NCBI GenBank assembly: GCA_018398815.1
Contig: CM031615.1
Location: forward strand, 58,990,619 to 59,054,618
Direction: 5' to 3'
DNA length: 64,000 nt
Source: Conus ventricosus
Taxonomy: Eukaryota > Mollusca > Gastropoda > Neogastropoda > Conidae
Shown here: positions 22,169 to 32,886 of the stretch, one piece after another
Position numbering within the stretch: position 1 is the stretch's first letter
How the letters are laid out: the number at the start of each line of letters is the position of its first letter
The notes under the pieces: generated by a model
What the model was told of the DNA's origin: nothing
Database searches by the model: none
The model's input: the letters and a program-made list of their open reading frames with translations, nothing else
Translations under genes and position numbers: made by a program

Positions 22169-22700
22169 TGGTGTGATAGTGACCCAATTGCTCGAGCTAT
22201 TATTTGGCTGTATTAAATGAAAACTGAGATGAATGCTTTTTATTGACTGCATTTGTATTAAAGAAATAAATTTAAATGATTCTGTGAGTTGTTGTGGTTT
22301 TCTTGTTAAAAATCTCGATGTTAGTCACAAAATATGGTCAAACCAACATGGCGGATTTGTGACATGATGGTGCCTGCTTCAAACAAATAGTTCTTGGGAC
22401 CACAAAGATTGATATTTTGACAAATAAAGTATATCAAATTGATACACACTCATCCTTTTACAATCACATAAAGAACAATTACGTTTTTTATTTACTACCA
22501 GTCAAGTAAGGGGCACATTAAATACCCGTCGCGGTCGTGACCCTTGGTTTCCGATTTTTGCCCAAATAAAAAAACTTCATGCACAAACAACTAAACATTG
22601 TAATGCATGCATTTAAATACACACTGATGAAGAAAACAGAGTGCAACATTAAGATACATCGATTTATGACGTCTGCTGTTCTAATCCTCGTACGTAATTA

Positions 22701-22760
22701 ATTTCGCCTGAAGAGGAGCATCGTTTCCGTATTTCGCCTGAAGAGGAGCATCGTTTCCGT
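22701..22760. repeat. Exact 2 x 30-bp tandem duplication
   Basis: ATTTCGCCTGAAGAGGAGCA plus ten further bases, twice without change, about 200 bp upstream of the first splice donor in the presumed promoter region of the transposon gene. Confidence 0.9.
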
Positions 22761-22899
22761 TTTTCATCGTCGCGACCGATCAACGAAAAGCGGCTGGGAA
22801 ATCCAAGACCTTCATTCACTTGCTGATATTTTTTCCCCCAGCGCTGACTCATTACCTAAAACATCTCTGGCATCTACTTTTTCCCGCCGAAAGAACATC

Positions 22900-22991
22900 G
22901 TGATCATATTACCGAGCTGCTGTCTTTTGTCTTCTGCCTAGTTCGTGAGAGGTCGCGACCGAGTGCTTCGTGCCGACTGCATCTATTCAAG
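22900..22991 (+). other. Non-coding first exon of the transposon gene (3' border only)
   Basis: CATCTATTCAAG|GTGAGTTT is a strong splice donor at 22992. The sequence before it is GC-rich compared with the intron and has no long open frame. The start is not defined, as no TATA box or clear initiator is seen; the left limit is nominal. The matching acceptor is probably TTGTCTAG at 25032-25039, 65 bp before the first coding ATG. Confidence 0.5.
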
Positions 22992-24465
22992 GTGAGTTTA
23001 CTGGCTTCTATCTTCATTCTCAATCGTTTGAAAAGTAACACTCTCTTCCCAAAGTATTGTTGTTTCGTCAGTGGTTCTTTAAATTAACTTAAAACCGCAC
23101 TATGTACTTAGAAATGCATGTGTTTTCACGTACTCGTCAACTCTGTCAACTGTCGTCTGCTACTCTTGATTGTTATCGGCGGACACGTTTTGCCAGTTTT
23201 AAGAAAAGACCCTTTCAAATCACTCAAAAAAAGAACAGGAAAATAATCTAATTTAAATACTGAAAGTGGTTGTTCATGTGCAGTACGGGAATATTAAACG
23301 AAATCTAAATAGATTTATTTCTGTTGTACAACGTCGCGGTCAAGACCAGAAACGTACGCACTATGGTATCTTGTGCCGACCGACACACTCTTAGAAAGCT
23401 TTTTTTATCTTCCTTTGTTTTAAAACATGTTCAGTGTATTTCATTTGGAACAATTACAAACACGTTTTGCAACATGGTTGTGGATTTTTGTTTTTTATCT
23501 GTAGTGTGGGGTTTTGTTTTCGTAATAGCAAAAATTCCGACAGAGCGTGTTAGTAGTGACGGGAATTCACGGCTCTATGGTATCTTGTCTCGACCGATAG
23601 ATCCAGTAACTTGGACAGAACTATGTCGCGTGTTTTGTCTGTCATTCATGATGTTAATTAATATGTATCACTCGGCAGTCCCATTAAAAATGCAAACCAA
23701 AATATTACTATTCTGTTAGTTATCTCACATAATAACTGTTGGCCGTAAAACACTCAAACCATATCGGTCGAGACAGGAAATGTAATCAATTTGGTTTCTT
23801 GTCATGACCGATCATTTGTCATGATAAATTATCCCTTTCTCTGTTTCCACATTTTCTTTTGTTGATGTCTGAGAAGCGATTGTCTACACAAATCGTTGTT
23901 CGACTTCTGTGATTCACGTTCCGTACTTGTGCAAGCTAATCGTCATTTTCGCTGTGACGTTTAGTTTAGAACTGTGCTCAGTCGTGAGCGGAACTCACTG
24001 CTCGGCGTTTCTCGTCACAACTAAACACGTCACTACGTTCTAATCACGTTTCGCTGTATTTTTTTAATCTAAAGGGAAGCAGAGCTGCTTTCTTGTTTTA
24101 AAATTAAGTTCCTTACGAATCTGTTTTTATGCTCCTACTTATGCTTACTACTTTTGTTTTAAAACTAATGAATCTTTTAGTCTATGATTTTTGACAGAAA
24201 CCAAACCATGGGATTGGATATTTCGCTTTTTGTTGCTGTTGTTATTGTTGACCTCTATATTTACACTCATTGCACCATTTCATATAGGAATGTATGAGAC
24301 GCGTGCTTGAACAAAAATAACAACCCCCAGCTGTAAGAGTTTGACACAAACAGCAAATAGCGTTTCAGTTCACATCACACACACACACACCACAAACACA
24401 TCATAACACACACAAAATCACATCACATCACATCACACAACACACACACACACAAGAAACCATGA

Positions 24466-24553
24466 GATAAGATAAGATAATGACGCTTATAGCCCAGCCG
24501 ACCGCAAAGGGCCACATCAGGGCTGTCACCATGTTAAAATCAACTCACCAGTC
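24466..24553 (-). mobile_element. 88-bp 5'-truncated LINE insertion
   Basis: The 3' terminus of the LINE family (plus-strand GATAAGATAAGATAATG, then CTTATAGCCCAGCCGACC) flanked by a 12-bp TSD AAGAAACCATGA (24454-24465 and 24554-24565). It lies in the first intron of the transposon gene and is therefore younger than that transposon insertion. Confidence 0.9.
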
Positions 24554-24875
24554 AAGAAACCATGAACACCCTTTTCAACTTGTTTCTTTTAAAATTATTT
24601 CCCCAGTGAAAACAAGCAATCCATGTAGGCCTACAGTGTAATGCGTTTGTGTGCGCGCACGTGTGCGTGCGTGTGCGTGTTTGTTCTTTAGTTTTGCGTC
24701 TTTTCGCTTTAGGTAAATTTAGACCAAAGTGATATTGTCGGAGTGAATGAGAAATTGAGTACGTGTATGTGAGAGAGTGAGTGTGTTTGTAAATAGATGT
24801 GTGTGTGTGAGTGTGTGTGTACACGTGCGCGCGCAAATGCAAATGTATGTATGCCTGCGTTTACGAGTGTAGAGC

Positions 24876-24881
<6 letters not shown>

Positions 24882-24943
<62 letters not shown>

Positions 24944-24947
24944 CGCT
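24882..24947. repeat. (GT)n microsatellite
   Basis: Pure GT dinucleotides ending in GCGCGCAC, within the first intron of the transposon gene. A CACATC/CACA-rich low-complexity stretch lies at about 24370-24450. Confidence 0.95.
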
Positions 24948-25104
24948 ATTAAATCTATACTTGCAAAACTAATTAAGATTAAGATTTTTTGCGTATATCT
25001 TTTGACATAACTACAATTTTCTTAAACTCTGTTGTCTAGGCTTATCCTCCCTACCCAAACCCAACCTATCTTCCTTTCTGGAAGCCAAGACACTAGATCC
25101 CAAT

Positions 25105-27047
25105 ATGGAACCACGCAGATGCGGACGACTTGCACAGAAAAGGGCAAAGCCTACAGCAACTGAATCTTCAACCCCTACCCCTACCCCCATCCCTCCTAAA
25201 AAAACAGCTTTGTCTCATGCTGAGAGGTGTAAGCTTACAGGCAGAAAAATTAAAGAAGACTCAGACAAGTATGACAAGTACTTGATTGAGAACAAAGAAA
25301 AATGCAAAGCCTACAGGCAAAATCTATCTGAAGAGAAAAGGGCAGACCAAAGACTCAAAAATACACTTAGAAAGCAAAAGGAGAGGCAGAGAAAGAAAGC
25401 TAGCCAACAACAAAAAATGCTCACTAGGACAGATGTTTTAGCAGAGGAAACTCAGAGAGCAAAATGGAGGGAAGAGAAGAGAAGGCAAGCAGAAAAAATG
25501 CACTGGAAAACTAGGGAAAAGAAGAATGAAAGGAGAAGACAACTTTATCAGGAGAAAAAGGAGGCGGCTAGGCAGAAGAACAGTAAAGCAGTTCAGTGTG
25601 AGGCTAGCAGTAGTTCAGTAGGTCAACTAACAGTTCCAACAGATTTTGAAGAACGGTCCCCAGAGGCCCAACGGAAGGCACTGCAGAGGGCCAGATCCAC
25701 TCTTCCAAAGAGTCCTCGGAAGTTTGTTTGTACTGTTGCTTCCCTAATTCAAAAGGCAAGCCCCAAGAAAAAAAACTCTTTGCCAGTTCCATGAACACAC
25801 TTCTTCCTGATCAGCAAATGGGCCATCTCTTCATGAACGCTTGTCTGCGTCTTAGAAATCGGCAACTTTCAGCCGACAGGCAGGCCAGGCGTATTCTTCT
25901 CAGTGTCTGCAAAGGCATTGGGACATTCAAAGACAGAAGTGCCATGCTGGGTGTTAACTGACAACCATCAAAAGGCATGAGAAGGGGCAGAAAGCAACAG
26001 CCAAAAAAGAAAATCCAGCTGATGCGCTTGCAAAGCAGTTTTTTGAGGAGTCGGCCACTACCACTCCTGACAAAAAGTTGGTCAGCAAAAAAGTGGCAAA
26101 GCAGCTGCAGTGCTGAGTCGACCACTCAAAGAGCTGCATCAAGAGTTCATTTCCAGTGGCCAGGAAATCAGCTTTTCCAAGTGTCGTCCAGCCAACATTC
26201 GTCTTATGGCACAGGCAAAACTGAGGCAGTGTCTCTGTATATACTGCACAAACACAAAGCTGAAGCTGGAAACACTCAATTCTGTTGCGGCTGCACAGAA
26301 CAAACATTGCTGGATCCGGCATGAGCAGCATGCTGTTGCCCTCATTACGTGTGATCCAAAGAAAAAAGCTTGCTGCTATGGTGAATGTGCTGACTGTGGC
26401 TTGCACTTCTTTCATGCTCACGTCAGCCCACTTCTTGGTCATGCTGGAAAACTCACCTGGCATTGCTGGGAATCCAGAAATGTACTCTCCAAAGGTAAGC
26501 GCATTTCGCGCCAAGTTCTTGCTACCAAGAGAGGAACCATCCAGCAACTTGTCGGTGAACTTTGCAAAGAGTTGAAGTTCTTGGCTCAGCATCTTTTCCG
26601 AGCAGACTGGCAGCTTCAGAAGTTTGCTGAAATGAAGAAGACCAAACCCTTTCCATCTGGTGTGTGTGTGTATGGTCATGGATTTCGCTGAGAACTTTTC
26701 TTGTACATACCAGGAAGAGATTCAGGCTGCACACTGGCACCATGACCAGGTGACTATTCATCCAACAGTCACCTATTACAGATGCCCTGTGTGCAGTGAC
26801 ACCACCACTGAATCCCTGGTGTTCATTTCACCTGACAAGAAACATGACCATCACGCAGTGCAAGCCTTCACCAGCAAGGCTCTGACCCATCTGCGGGAGA
26901 CTCGAAGGCTGGACATCTCCCACATTGTCCAATGGACTGATGGCTGTGCTTCTCAGTACAAGTCCAAAGGTCCTTTCGCTGACATCTCTTTGTCTCTTGC
27001 CAACTTCAATGCCTCTTTAGAAAGAAATTTCTTTGGTTCAAGGCACG
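25105..27047 (+). pseudogene. Transposon gene, main exon: unnamed probable DDE-type transposase
   Basis: ATG at 25105 follows a putative acceptor at 25039. The N-terminal 230 residues are highly basic and coil-forming (LRKQKERQRKKASQQQK, KNERRRQLYQEKKEAARQ), then ERSPEAQRKALQRARSTLP and SPRKFVCTVASLIQ. Later frames give a cysteine-rich region (CLCIYC, CCYGECADCGLHFFHAH), then MDFAENFSCTYQEEIQAAHW (about 26678), YYRCPVCSD, WTDGCASQYKSKGPFADIS (about 26935) and LERNFFGSRHG (about 27010-27047). It ends at a donor, CACG|GTAAGA. D in MDFAEN, D in WTDGC and E in LERNFF are plausible catalytic residues of an RNase-H-like fold; that is inference. The family is widespread in aquatic invertebrates as uncharacterised protein. 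At least three one-base shifts occur (about 25770, 25960, 26090), mostly at A-runs. Confidence 0.72.
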
Positions 27048-27079
27048 GTAAGAGACGGGTCATCCTGCCATTGGTGATT

Positions 27080-27425
27080 TGCCCATCTTCTGTGCTCAGT
27101 ACTCCGATCACTTCACAGGAGAAGTTCTGACCACAGACGCCATTGGCAGGATCTTTGAGACGGAGGTGAGGGATCTCCTCAGGCCAGGCACCTACATGGG
27201 AATGTGGCAGGTTCTGGCCCTGTCCTCAGTTCTGCGGCGCCCCATTTATTCCATCTATCCTGAGCATGGGGGCTACAATGTCAGGCAGCAGCTCCATCAA
27301 GTCTGCACCCCAAGATTGCCACCTGAAGACCACACCACCCCTCCCTATCTCCCAGGCATCATGTGGACACACACACAGGGGAAGAACCGTCCTGCCCTGA
27401 CATGGCGACCAAACCATTTCGTCGT
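27080..27425 (+). pseudogene. Vertnin-like domain fragment
   Basis: The frame 27079-27459 reads LPIFCAQYSDHF near the start, then RPGTYMGMWQVLALSSVLRR with PIYSIYPEHGG, and IMWTH...TWRPNHFVVCLP near the end. This pattern (a charged gap, G-W-ALA-V-RPI-YPE, then MWT and W-PNHFVP) is that of vertnin-like proteins, often found inside invertebrate mobile elements. It starts just after the splice donor at 27048 and ends before the acceptor at 27935. It may be a separate exon of the transposon gene, or an older fragment lying in its intron. It has no start codon context of its own and no clear acceptor. Confidence 0.55.
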
Positions 27426-27935
27426 CTGCTTGCCATTTTGTCTTATCCTTTTCATTTGAAATGATTTGACTGGAAGTTGGATTACATTCACCTTAGTAAT
27501 GGGATAAAAAGTAGTAAATACTTGCAGCAAGCATCCACCCTATAATACTGGAAGTGCTTGCAGGAGTTCAAAAACCTATGCTTAAGATTAAGATACTATT
27601 CTGCTAAATCATGATTTTGTAACAAAATTATACAAATAGAGGTTATGGCAATAAATTAATAGTAGTCACAATTGTTGAATAACAGTAATATGATAATATG
27701 ATATGATAATGACAAAAATTGCTTTTAAGTATTAAATTACTAGCATTTAATAAGTTATTTAGCCAACATGCTTTAAATCTATCCCTCTGTCTCATAAAAG
27801 TGACATGAAGAAGCCGGCTTTTATTATGAGTTCTTATACTGAACTATAATTTGACTTCACAACCACAGTCAGTATAATTTCGATGAGCCTTTTCCCTTAA
27901 CACTATTTATATACTTCAACTTGTTCAAATGTCAG

Positions 27936-28005
27936 CACAAAGCCAGGAGACTTCCTGTTGGTTGCCGTGCCCAAGGACAAGACAGCAGTCCAGTGTGTTG
28001 CCCAG
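27936..28005 (+). CDS. Transposon gene, penultimate exon
   Basis: Acceptor AAATGTCAG (27927-27935) and donor CAG|GTAAAT (28006). One base completes a codon, then KPGDFLLVAVPKDKTAVQC and VAQ. The next exon continues in phase 0. KPGDFLLVAV followed by a GKWKWPDK motif is a beta-barrel-like tail (a -GDF-LV-...-VGQV- pattern) seen at the C-terminus of WTDGC-type proteins as I recall them. That supports the two exons belonging to the gene that starts at 25105. Confidence 0.65.
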
Positions 28006-28175
28006 GTAAATATAGGAGACTGATAGGACCAACGGCTTTTTTGTTTAATGTGACTGACCCACAGTTTAAAAAATAATGAAGGTTTTTATTATGTTCGTTT
28101 TTTCTTTGAGTTTCGTTTAACTTACAGTGCAAGAACGTCACATTATGATTTAAATCTACTTTGAATCTGTTTCAG

Positions 28176-28360
28176 ATCACGAAGAAAACTGCCGAGGGAG
28201 ACTGGGGGTGTACCTGAAGGATGTTGGTGAGGGAAAGTGGAAATGGCCAGACAAGGCCACAGAATTTTTCATTCCCCTGACTGACATCCAGCGTGTCTTC
28301 AGGGAGGAGGACTACACCATGAAGATGGAGCACAGGGCCGTCATCTACAAATTTCAATAG
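28176..28360 (+). CDS. Transposon gene, terminal exon
   Basis: Acceptor CTGTTTCAG (28167-28175) and stop TAG at 28358-28360. It reads ITKKTAEGDW, then VYLKDVGEGKWKWPDKATEF, FIPLTDIQRVFREEDYTMKM and EHRAVIYKF. One G is missing in the G-run at about 28205, which shifts the frame if taken literally. The GT/AG border and the good codon continuity on both sides of the run make this a real exon. AATAAA follows 416 bp after the stop. Confidence 0.68.
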
Positions 28361-28601
28361 AATTATAGTGTATAGTGTAGATGATGGCTGTCTCCCTTCA
28401 TCAGCAATGACACAGCAGCTCAGTATGTGTGACAGCGAACTATGTGTTGCCACAGAGCTCTAAATATCATTACCATTTGAAATATATATTCAGTGGAAGG
28501 CAATATTTCAAGTTTCAGCTCCTTATGTTCCCTAGTGTTATATTTATTGCCTTTTTGTGAGATTTTGTTTTGTTTTGGGGTTTTATTTGGTATGGGTTCC
28601 A

Positions 28602-28981
28602 TGTCACAACCGACACGGTTTCTGTGTCACAACCGACACATTTCACTTATATTAAGTGTTGAAATATAGATTACTACAATTATTGTACAAAAAGATGTGC
28701 TATGTGTCATGAATATGATTGCATGGTTAAAATTTATTCAAATTTGGTGTCTTTGTGGTGGTGAACTGAATGAAAAATAAACTTCAAATGAGCGGATACA
28801 AAACATGTCTTATAGTGTCATTTGAAAATGAGCTTGATTGTATTTTATCAATGATCCCATACTTTCTATTGTTGGGTTTGTTTTATTTATGATTTAAAAG
28901 ACATTTTGCAGTGTTTTTGTTAGGTATTCCATCTTGAAACACTTTTTTATGCTACTTTTGGTTTCCATGTCACAACCGACA
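28602..28981 (+). promoter_or_regulatory. Right subterminal motif copies (TGTCACAACCGACA)
   Basis: Three perfect 14-bp copies at 28602-28615, 28625-28638 and 28968-28981, two of them preceded by GGTTCCA or GGTTTCCA. The outermost is an inverted relative of the left motif at 22525-22541, including the GGTTTCC arm. Together with the TIRs this gives the element two-sided symmetry. Confidence 0.68.
28776..28781 (+). terminator. Polyadenylation signal AATAAA of the transposon gene
   Basis: Canonical hexamer in the 3' flank of the terminal exon, on the gene strand, upstream of the right TIR. Confidence 0.55.
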
Positions 28982-29145
28982 CGGGGCTAAAAATAGAATT
29001 TTTATTCTTCAAATACAAGGAAATGAGCTGATCAGTTATAATTTTTTCTACAGCATATAATGTGTGCTAAAGTGCTCTATTATATGACAAAAGTGCATTA
29101 AGTTCCATTGACATCTATTTTTGAATATCTATGTCACAAAAACAG

Positions 29146-29170
29146 CACATGTTTCTGAGAATGACCTATA
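29146..29170 (-). repeat. Right terminal inverted repeat
   Basis: Reverse complement of 22144-22168 without mismatch. A second copy of the same terminus is at 61648-61672, inside the duplicated block after the assembly gap. Confidence 0.9.
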
Positions 29171-29699
29171 TATCTTATCACAAGGACAATGCCATTTCAT
29201 GATACCTTTATCAGTCATAGCCTTCTCTTTAATTTTGCAGTGGCATTGCTGTGCTCCAAAATATCACATGCCTCCGTTTCAGACATTCTCAAAATGTTAT
29301 TTCCGAATTTAAAATCACTTTATAACTGACACAAATGAGATTAAGTCTTGCCATCGAAAGTAAACTTAATTTGGGATATCATTCCACCTATGCTAAATCT
29401 ATAATGATAGGGAAATGTAAATTAATCATAACTACGTCACATAACTGTTAAATGACCTCACTTTTTATTACCTGTATTACAATTGCTGTTGTTTAACACC
29501 ATGCAGCATTTTTCTGTATCAGAAATACTGAAACAAGGAACTGAAACCATCTCACAACCTTTGAGAAAACGAACACATCTTCTGAGGAGGGAAGAAAAAG
29601 GTTACTATTTCAGTACTTGCATGCATGTGTGTGTGTGGAGGTCGCAGAATGCATGAGAATGTTTAGTGTGAGTATGTTTAGTGTGTGTGCGTGTGTGTG

Positions 29700-29764
<65 letters not shown>

Positions 29765-31177
29765 TGTGTGTGTGTGTGGTGTGTGTGTGAGTGTGCGTGT
29801 GAGTGTGCGTGTGCATGTGTGTGTGTGTGTGTGTTGTGTGTTGTGTGCATGAGAGAGAGACAGAGGGGGGGGGGGGGGGGGGGAAGGGGGGGAAGAGAGA
29901 GAGAGAGAGAGGCAGACGTTCAAAGAGACAGAGAGGGGGAGGGGAGGGGTCAAACAGCAAGAGAAAGATTGGAAATACTGATATCTAAGTGACATTAACA
30001 TTAAAAAATCTAAAGAGGACTGAAGTTTAAACTATCCATCTTTTTTTGAATTCACTTGGTCTCCCTCTACATATAAAAATACTGCATCAGATTCTTCCAG
30101 AAACATACTGTTGTAAACAACATGACACTCAGATAGGCGGGGTGGAAGGAAACTCTGTTTTAAAAAGTTACTGTAAACAAATGATGTCCTGATCTGACTT
30201 CAAACAAATTCATTTTTTTCTCAAAAAACTTATAAAACAATTACATAATAGCACCAATTCAAACAAATTTTTCTTTAAAAAAAAAACTTATAAGGAAATA
30301 AGCAATAGCACCAATTCTTTTAACAACCTTTCCAGGATGGATTCTATGCACCATTTTTACAAGTGAAAACATCAACCTGCAGTCATTTTCAATGGATTAC
30401 GAAAGGCATCTTTTCGAACTTGTTTGTGATAATTTGTGACTTGCGCAAACTGGTCACTTCATATAATAATTTAAGATCTAAATTTTCTTACTTTACATTC
30501 ATACTGAGAGAAGCTTTGTCACTAAAGAATGCTAATTTAACACTGAGTAGAAACTCAAAAAGGATCTGAATACTATCAATTTAACACCGAGTAGAAACAC
30601 GAAGAGGATCTAAATATAATCAAGACATGTATTATAAAGAGGAACATCAGAAAATAACTTTCACTCATGATGTACCTTCTTACAATCCCCCCTCCCCCCA
30701 CCCAACTCTAATGCAGTTGCCTTCTCATCCAATCAAACAATAGATAAATAAATAAATATATAAATAAAAAAACAATAGATTAGATCCTGAACTTATTGTT
30801 AGCACTGACCAATCTGACGTGTATGCTTGAGGACTGAACATCAGTTTTCACACACTATAAGCATGTCAATAAAATATGCATGTTGGAGTCCATTCACACT
30901 AAAGAGTCTCCGTTATCTGTGGTGTGTTTAAAAAAAAAAATCTTAATTGTCTACATAAAAAATTCAGTGGTGCAAATGGGGAAAGACCCCCAGTCTGAAA
31001 ATGAATTGTGGCCTTTCTAACAATCCTGAAATTTGGATCGTAACCATCCAATCAACACTGAAACTTGGACTGTGGCCATTCAATCTATCCCAACACTGAA
31101 ATTTATCATAATGTGCTATGGAATCCCCAACTTTTCTTGCAAGCAGATCTATCTATCTATAAACACCACACTCGAGC

Positions 31178-31256
31178 TTAACAAATCAGTAGTGGGAGAA
31201 AACAAGTGCAGACTAACAATTCCTCTAGTATCATAGCCATGACTTAGCAAAGACTA
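31178..31256. repeat. Unnamed interspersed repeat, copy 4
   Basis: CAGTAGTGGGAGAAAACAAG and CAGACTAACAATTCCTC match the core at 18731-18822 with several substitutions. Confidence 0.7.
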
Positions 31257-31904
31257 AAAGAAAAAGAAAGGACAGGGGAAAGGGGGATAGTAAGAGATAG
31301 AAACATGAATTAAAGTGGTAATACTAAAGAGTTCTGAAAGAAAATATAGTATAAATCAAAAATAATATTTTCAAAACAAATTGATAAGCACTGCACCAGC
31401 TGCACAACCATTCCTCCATCTTTCAATTTGTTAGTAAATTTTAAAACAAACTGAAAAATAATATATAAGAAAACAAATGGCATGAAACTATGAATGTTAT
31501 CTTAGTAAATGGAAGAAAAAAGCCCTGTATTTTATTGTGTACACATGTTTGTAATCATTCAAACTGCAAAGCTGAGGTCTCTCATTTTTGTTTTTGCACT
31601 CATCTTTTAAAAATGAAAATGTAGATTCTCAATTGCTGAAATCATTTTATCTACTTTTCATGAACTTTGGACTGGAGAAGAGGATATAAGGGTGTTGACG
31701 AGACATAGGTGAAAGCTGAATAAGAGCAGGGGGAAAAAGCGCATTTGTATTTTGTCTATGATCCCACAAACACATCACATCCTTCCATCCATTTCTCAAC
31801 ATATACATGAGGAAATTATTAATAAGGGAAAATCATAAACAGTTACTGACCAACTGGACAAGTCTCTCTTGAAGAGAGATTTCTGTCTGTGTGCATGTGT
31901 GTGC

Positions 31905-31906
31905 GC

Positions 31907-31976
<70 letters not shown>

Positions 31977-31979
31977 ACG

Positions 31980-32030
<51 letters not shown>
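31905..32030. repeat. (GT)n microsatellite
   Basis: Two GT runs separated by GCACGCAT. Between 32030 and 32630 only AT-rich intron is seen. Confidence 0.95.
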
Positions 32031-32033
<3 letters not shown>

Positions 32034-32886
32034 TGATACACTATTTCTCTATTTACTCTCTTCCAGTTCAACATTCCTACCAAGTTTGATTTTGCAGTCT
32101 GTTGCTAGAGTGCAAGACAAAATGAGTTCAGCAAGAGACAAAAAATCACCTAGTAAATCTAGTAGTCTTTGTTTTTGCGATACATATGGTTTATTGTGGT
32201 TGTGCCCCAAAAGCTTCACATTAAATAAGGTCATACTACATACTTTAATGTGCAACGGATTGTTCACATGTATAGCCAATGATCTCTCCGCAATAAATGG
32301 TGCCATACTTTGAAGGGCAACACAAACTAATAAATACATACAGTAGTGATGCTGAACTTCTGACACTGATTAACGCACAGTATCTGCGCTGAGTTTGTCA
32401 AGCTACACCCATTTTCAGCAATTTTTTCATATCGTTTTTGCCGATTCACCATATGCTATCAAATTTTTTTTGTCAAGTTCTTCATTATTTATTAAATTAT
32501 TTGTTCCCTCGTTGGCTGACTTTTGTTTATGTGACTGGATTGACAAGAAGTCTTTTTACCAATCTGAAAATCTTTTGCATCTTCCCAACTAAAGAAGTTT
32601 GATAATCATGACTATACTTCTAAAATTTTAACCCTTGACTGCACGAATGGCGTTCGAGATGGTTTTGGGAAAGCTGTGTGCCCTTGCTTGAACGGCGTTC
32701 GAGATAATTTCATCATCAAAATTCGGCGATTTAAAGAAGGGAGGCAAGGAGAAAAAATGGTTTTTTAAACGGTTGCAGGGACCCTAAAGGACGGTTTCTT
32801 CCCTTTCGCGGGTCAGCTGACTGACCGGCTCGCGTCCATTCAGTCAATAACTTCAGCAAAGTTCGGAGAGTTATTCTCGGTTGAAG

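Larger units (their letters stand above)
22525..23812. promoter_or_regulatory. Left subterminal motif cluster (TGTCNCRACCGA)
   Basis: Occurrences at 22525-22541 (minus), 22769-22779, 22952-22962, 23331-23345 (minus), 23372-23385, 23586-23598, 23763-23775 (minus) and 23800-23812. Several are preceded by GGTATCTT or GGTTTCTT, giving an extended word of about 20 bp. The same word is in the right subterminal region. Transposase-binding sites are the natural reading; regulation of the internal promoter (one copy lies in the first exon) is the alternative. Confidence 0.65.
22144..29170 (+). mobile_element. 7-kb TIR DNA transposon of unrecognised family with its own spliced gene
   Basis: A 25-bp perfect inverted repeat, counting a palindromic TATA at its outer edge, bounds the unit (22144-22168 and 29146-29170). 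The unique part starts GGTCATTCTC and ends ACATGTG. The outer TATA/ATAT may be a 4-bp or 2-bp target duplication, and the palindrome hides the exact cut. Inside, on plus, are a non-coding first exon with a GT donor (to 22991), a long intron, a coding exon from 25105, two short 3' coding exons (27936-28005, 28176-28360) and AATAAA at 28776. A motif TGTCNCRACCGA recurs in both subterminal regions. One gene inside matched TIRs and subterminal repeats is the layout of an autonomous cut-and-paste transposon. I cannot assign it to a named superfamily. Confidence 0.82.
29027..31500 (+). repeat. 2.5-kb block duplicated at 61530-64000, copy A
   Basis: From CTGATCAGTTATAATTTTTTC onward the sequence matches 61530 to the window end, nearly base for base. 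Differences are mostly one-base indels in homopolymers and changes in microsatellite length. The block includes the right end of the TIR transposon, GT/GA/G-run simple repeats (29685-29915), (AAATA)-like sequence at about 30740 and interspersed repeat copy 4 (31178-31256). No gene is recognised in it. The short frame at 30363-30569 is present in both copies but shows no domain. Confidence 0.93.
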
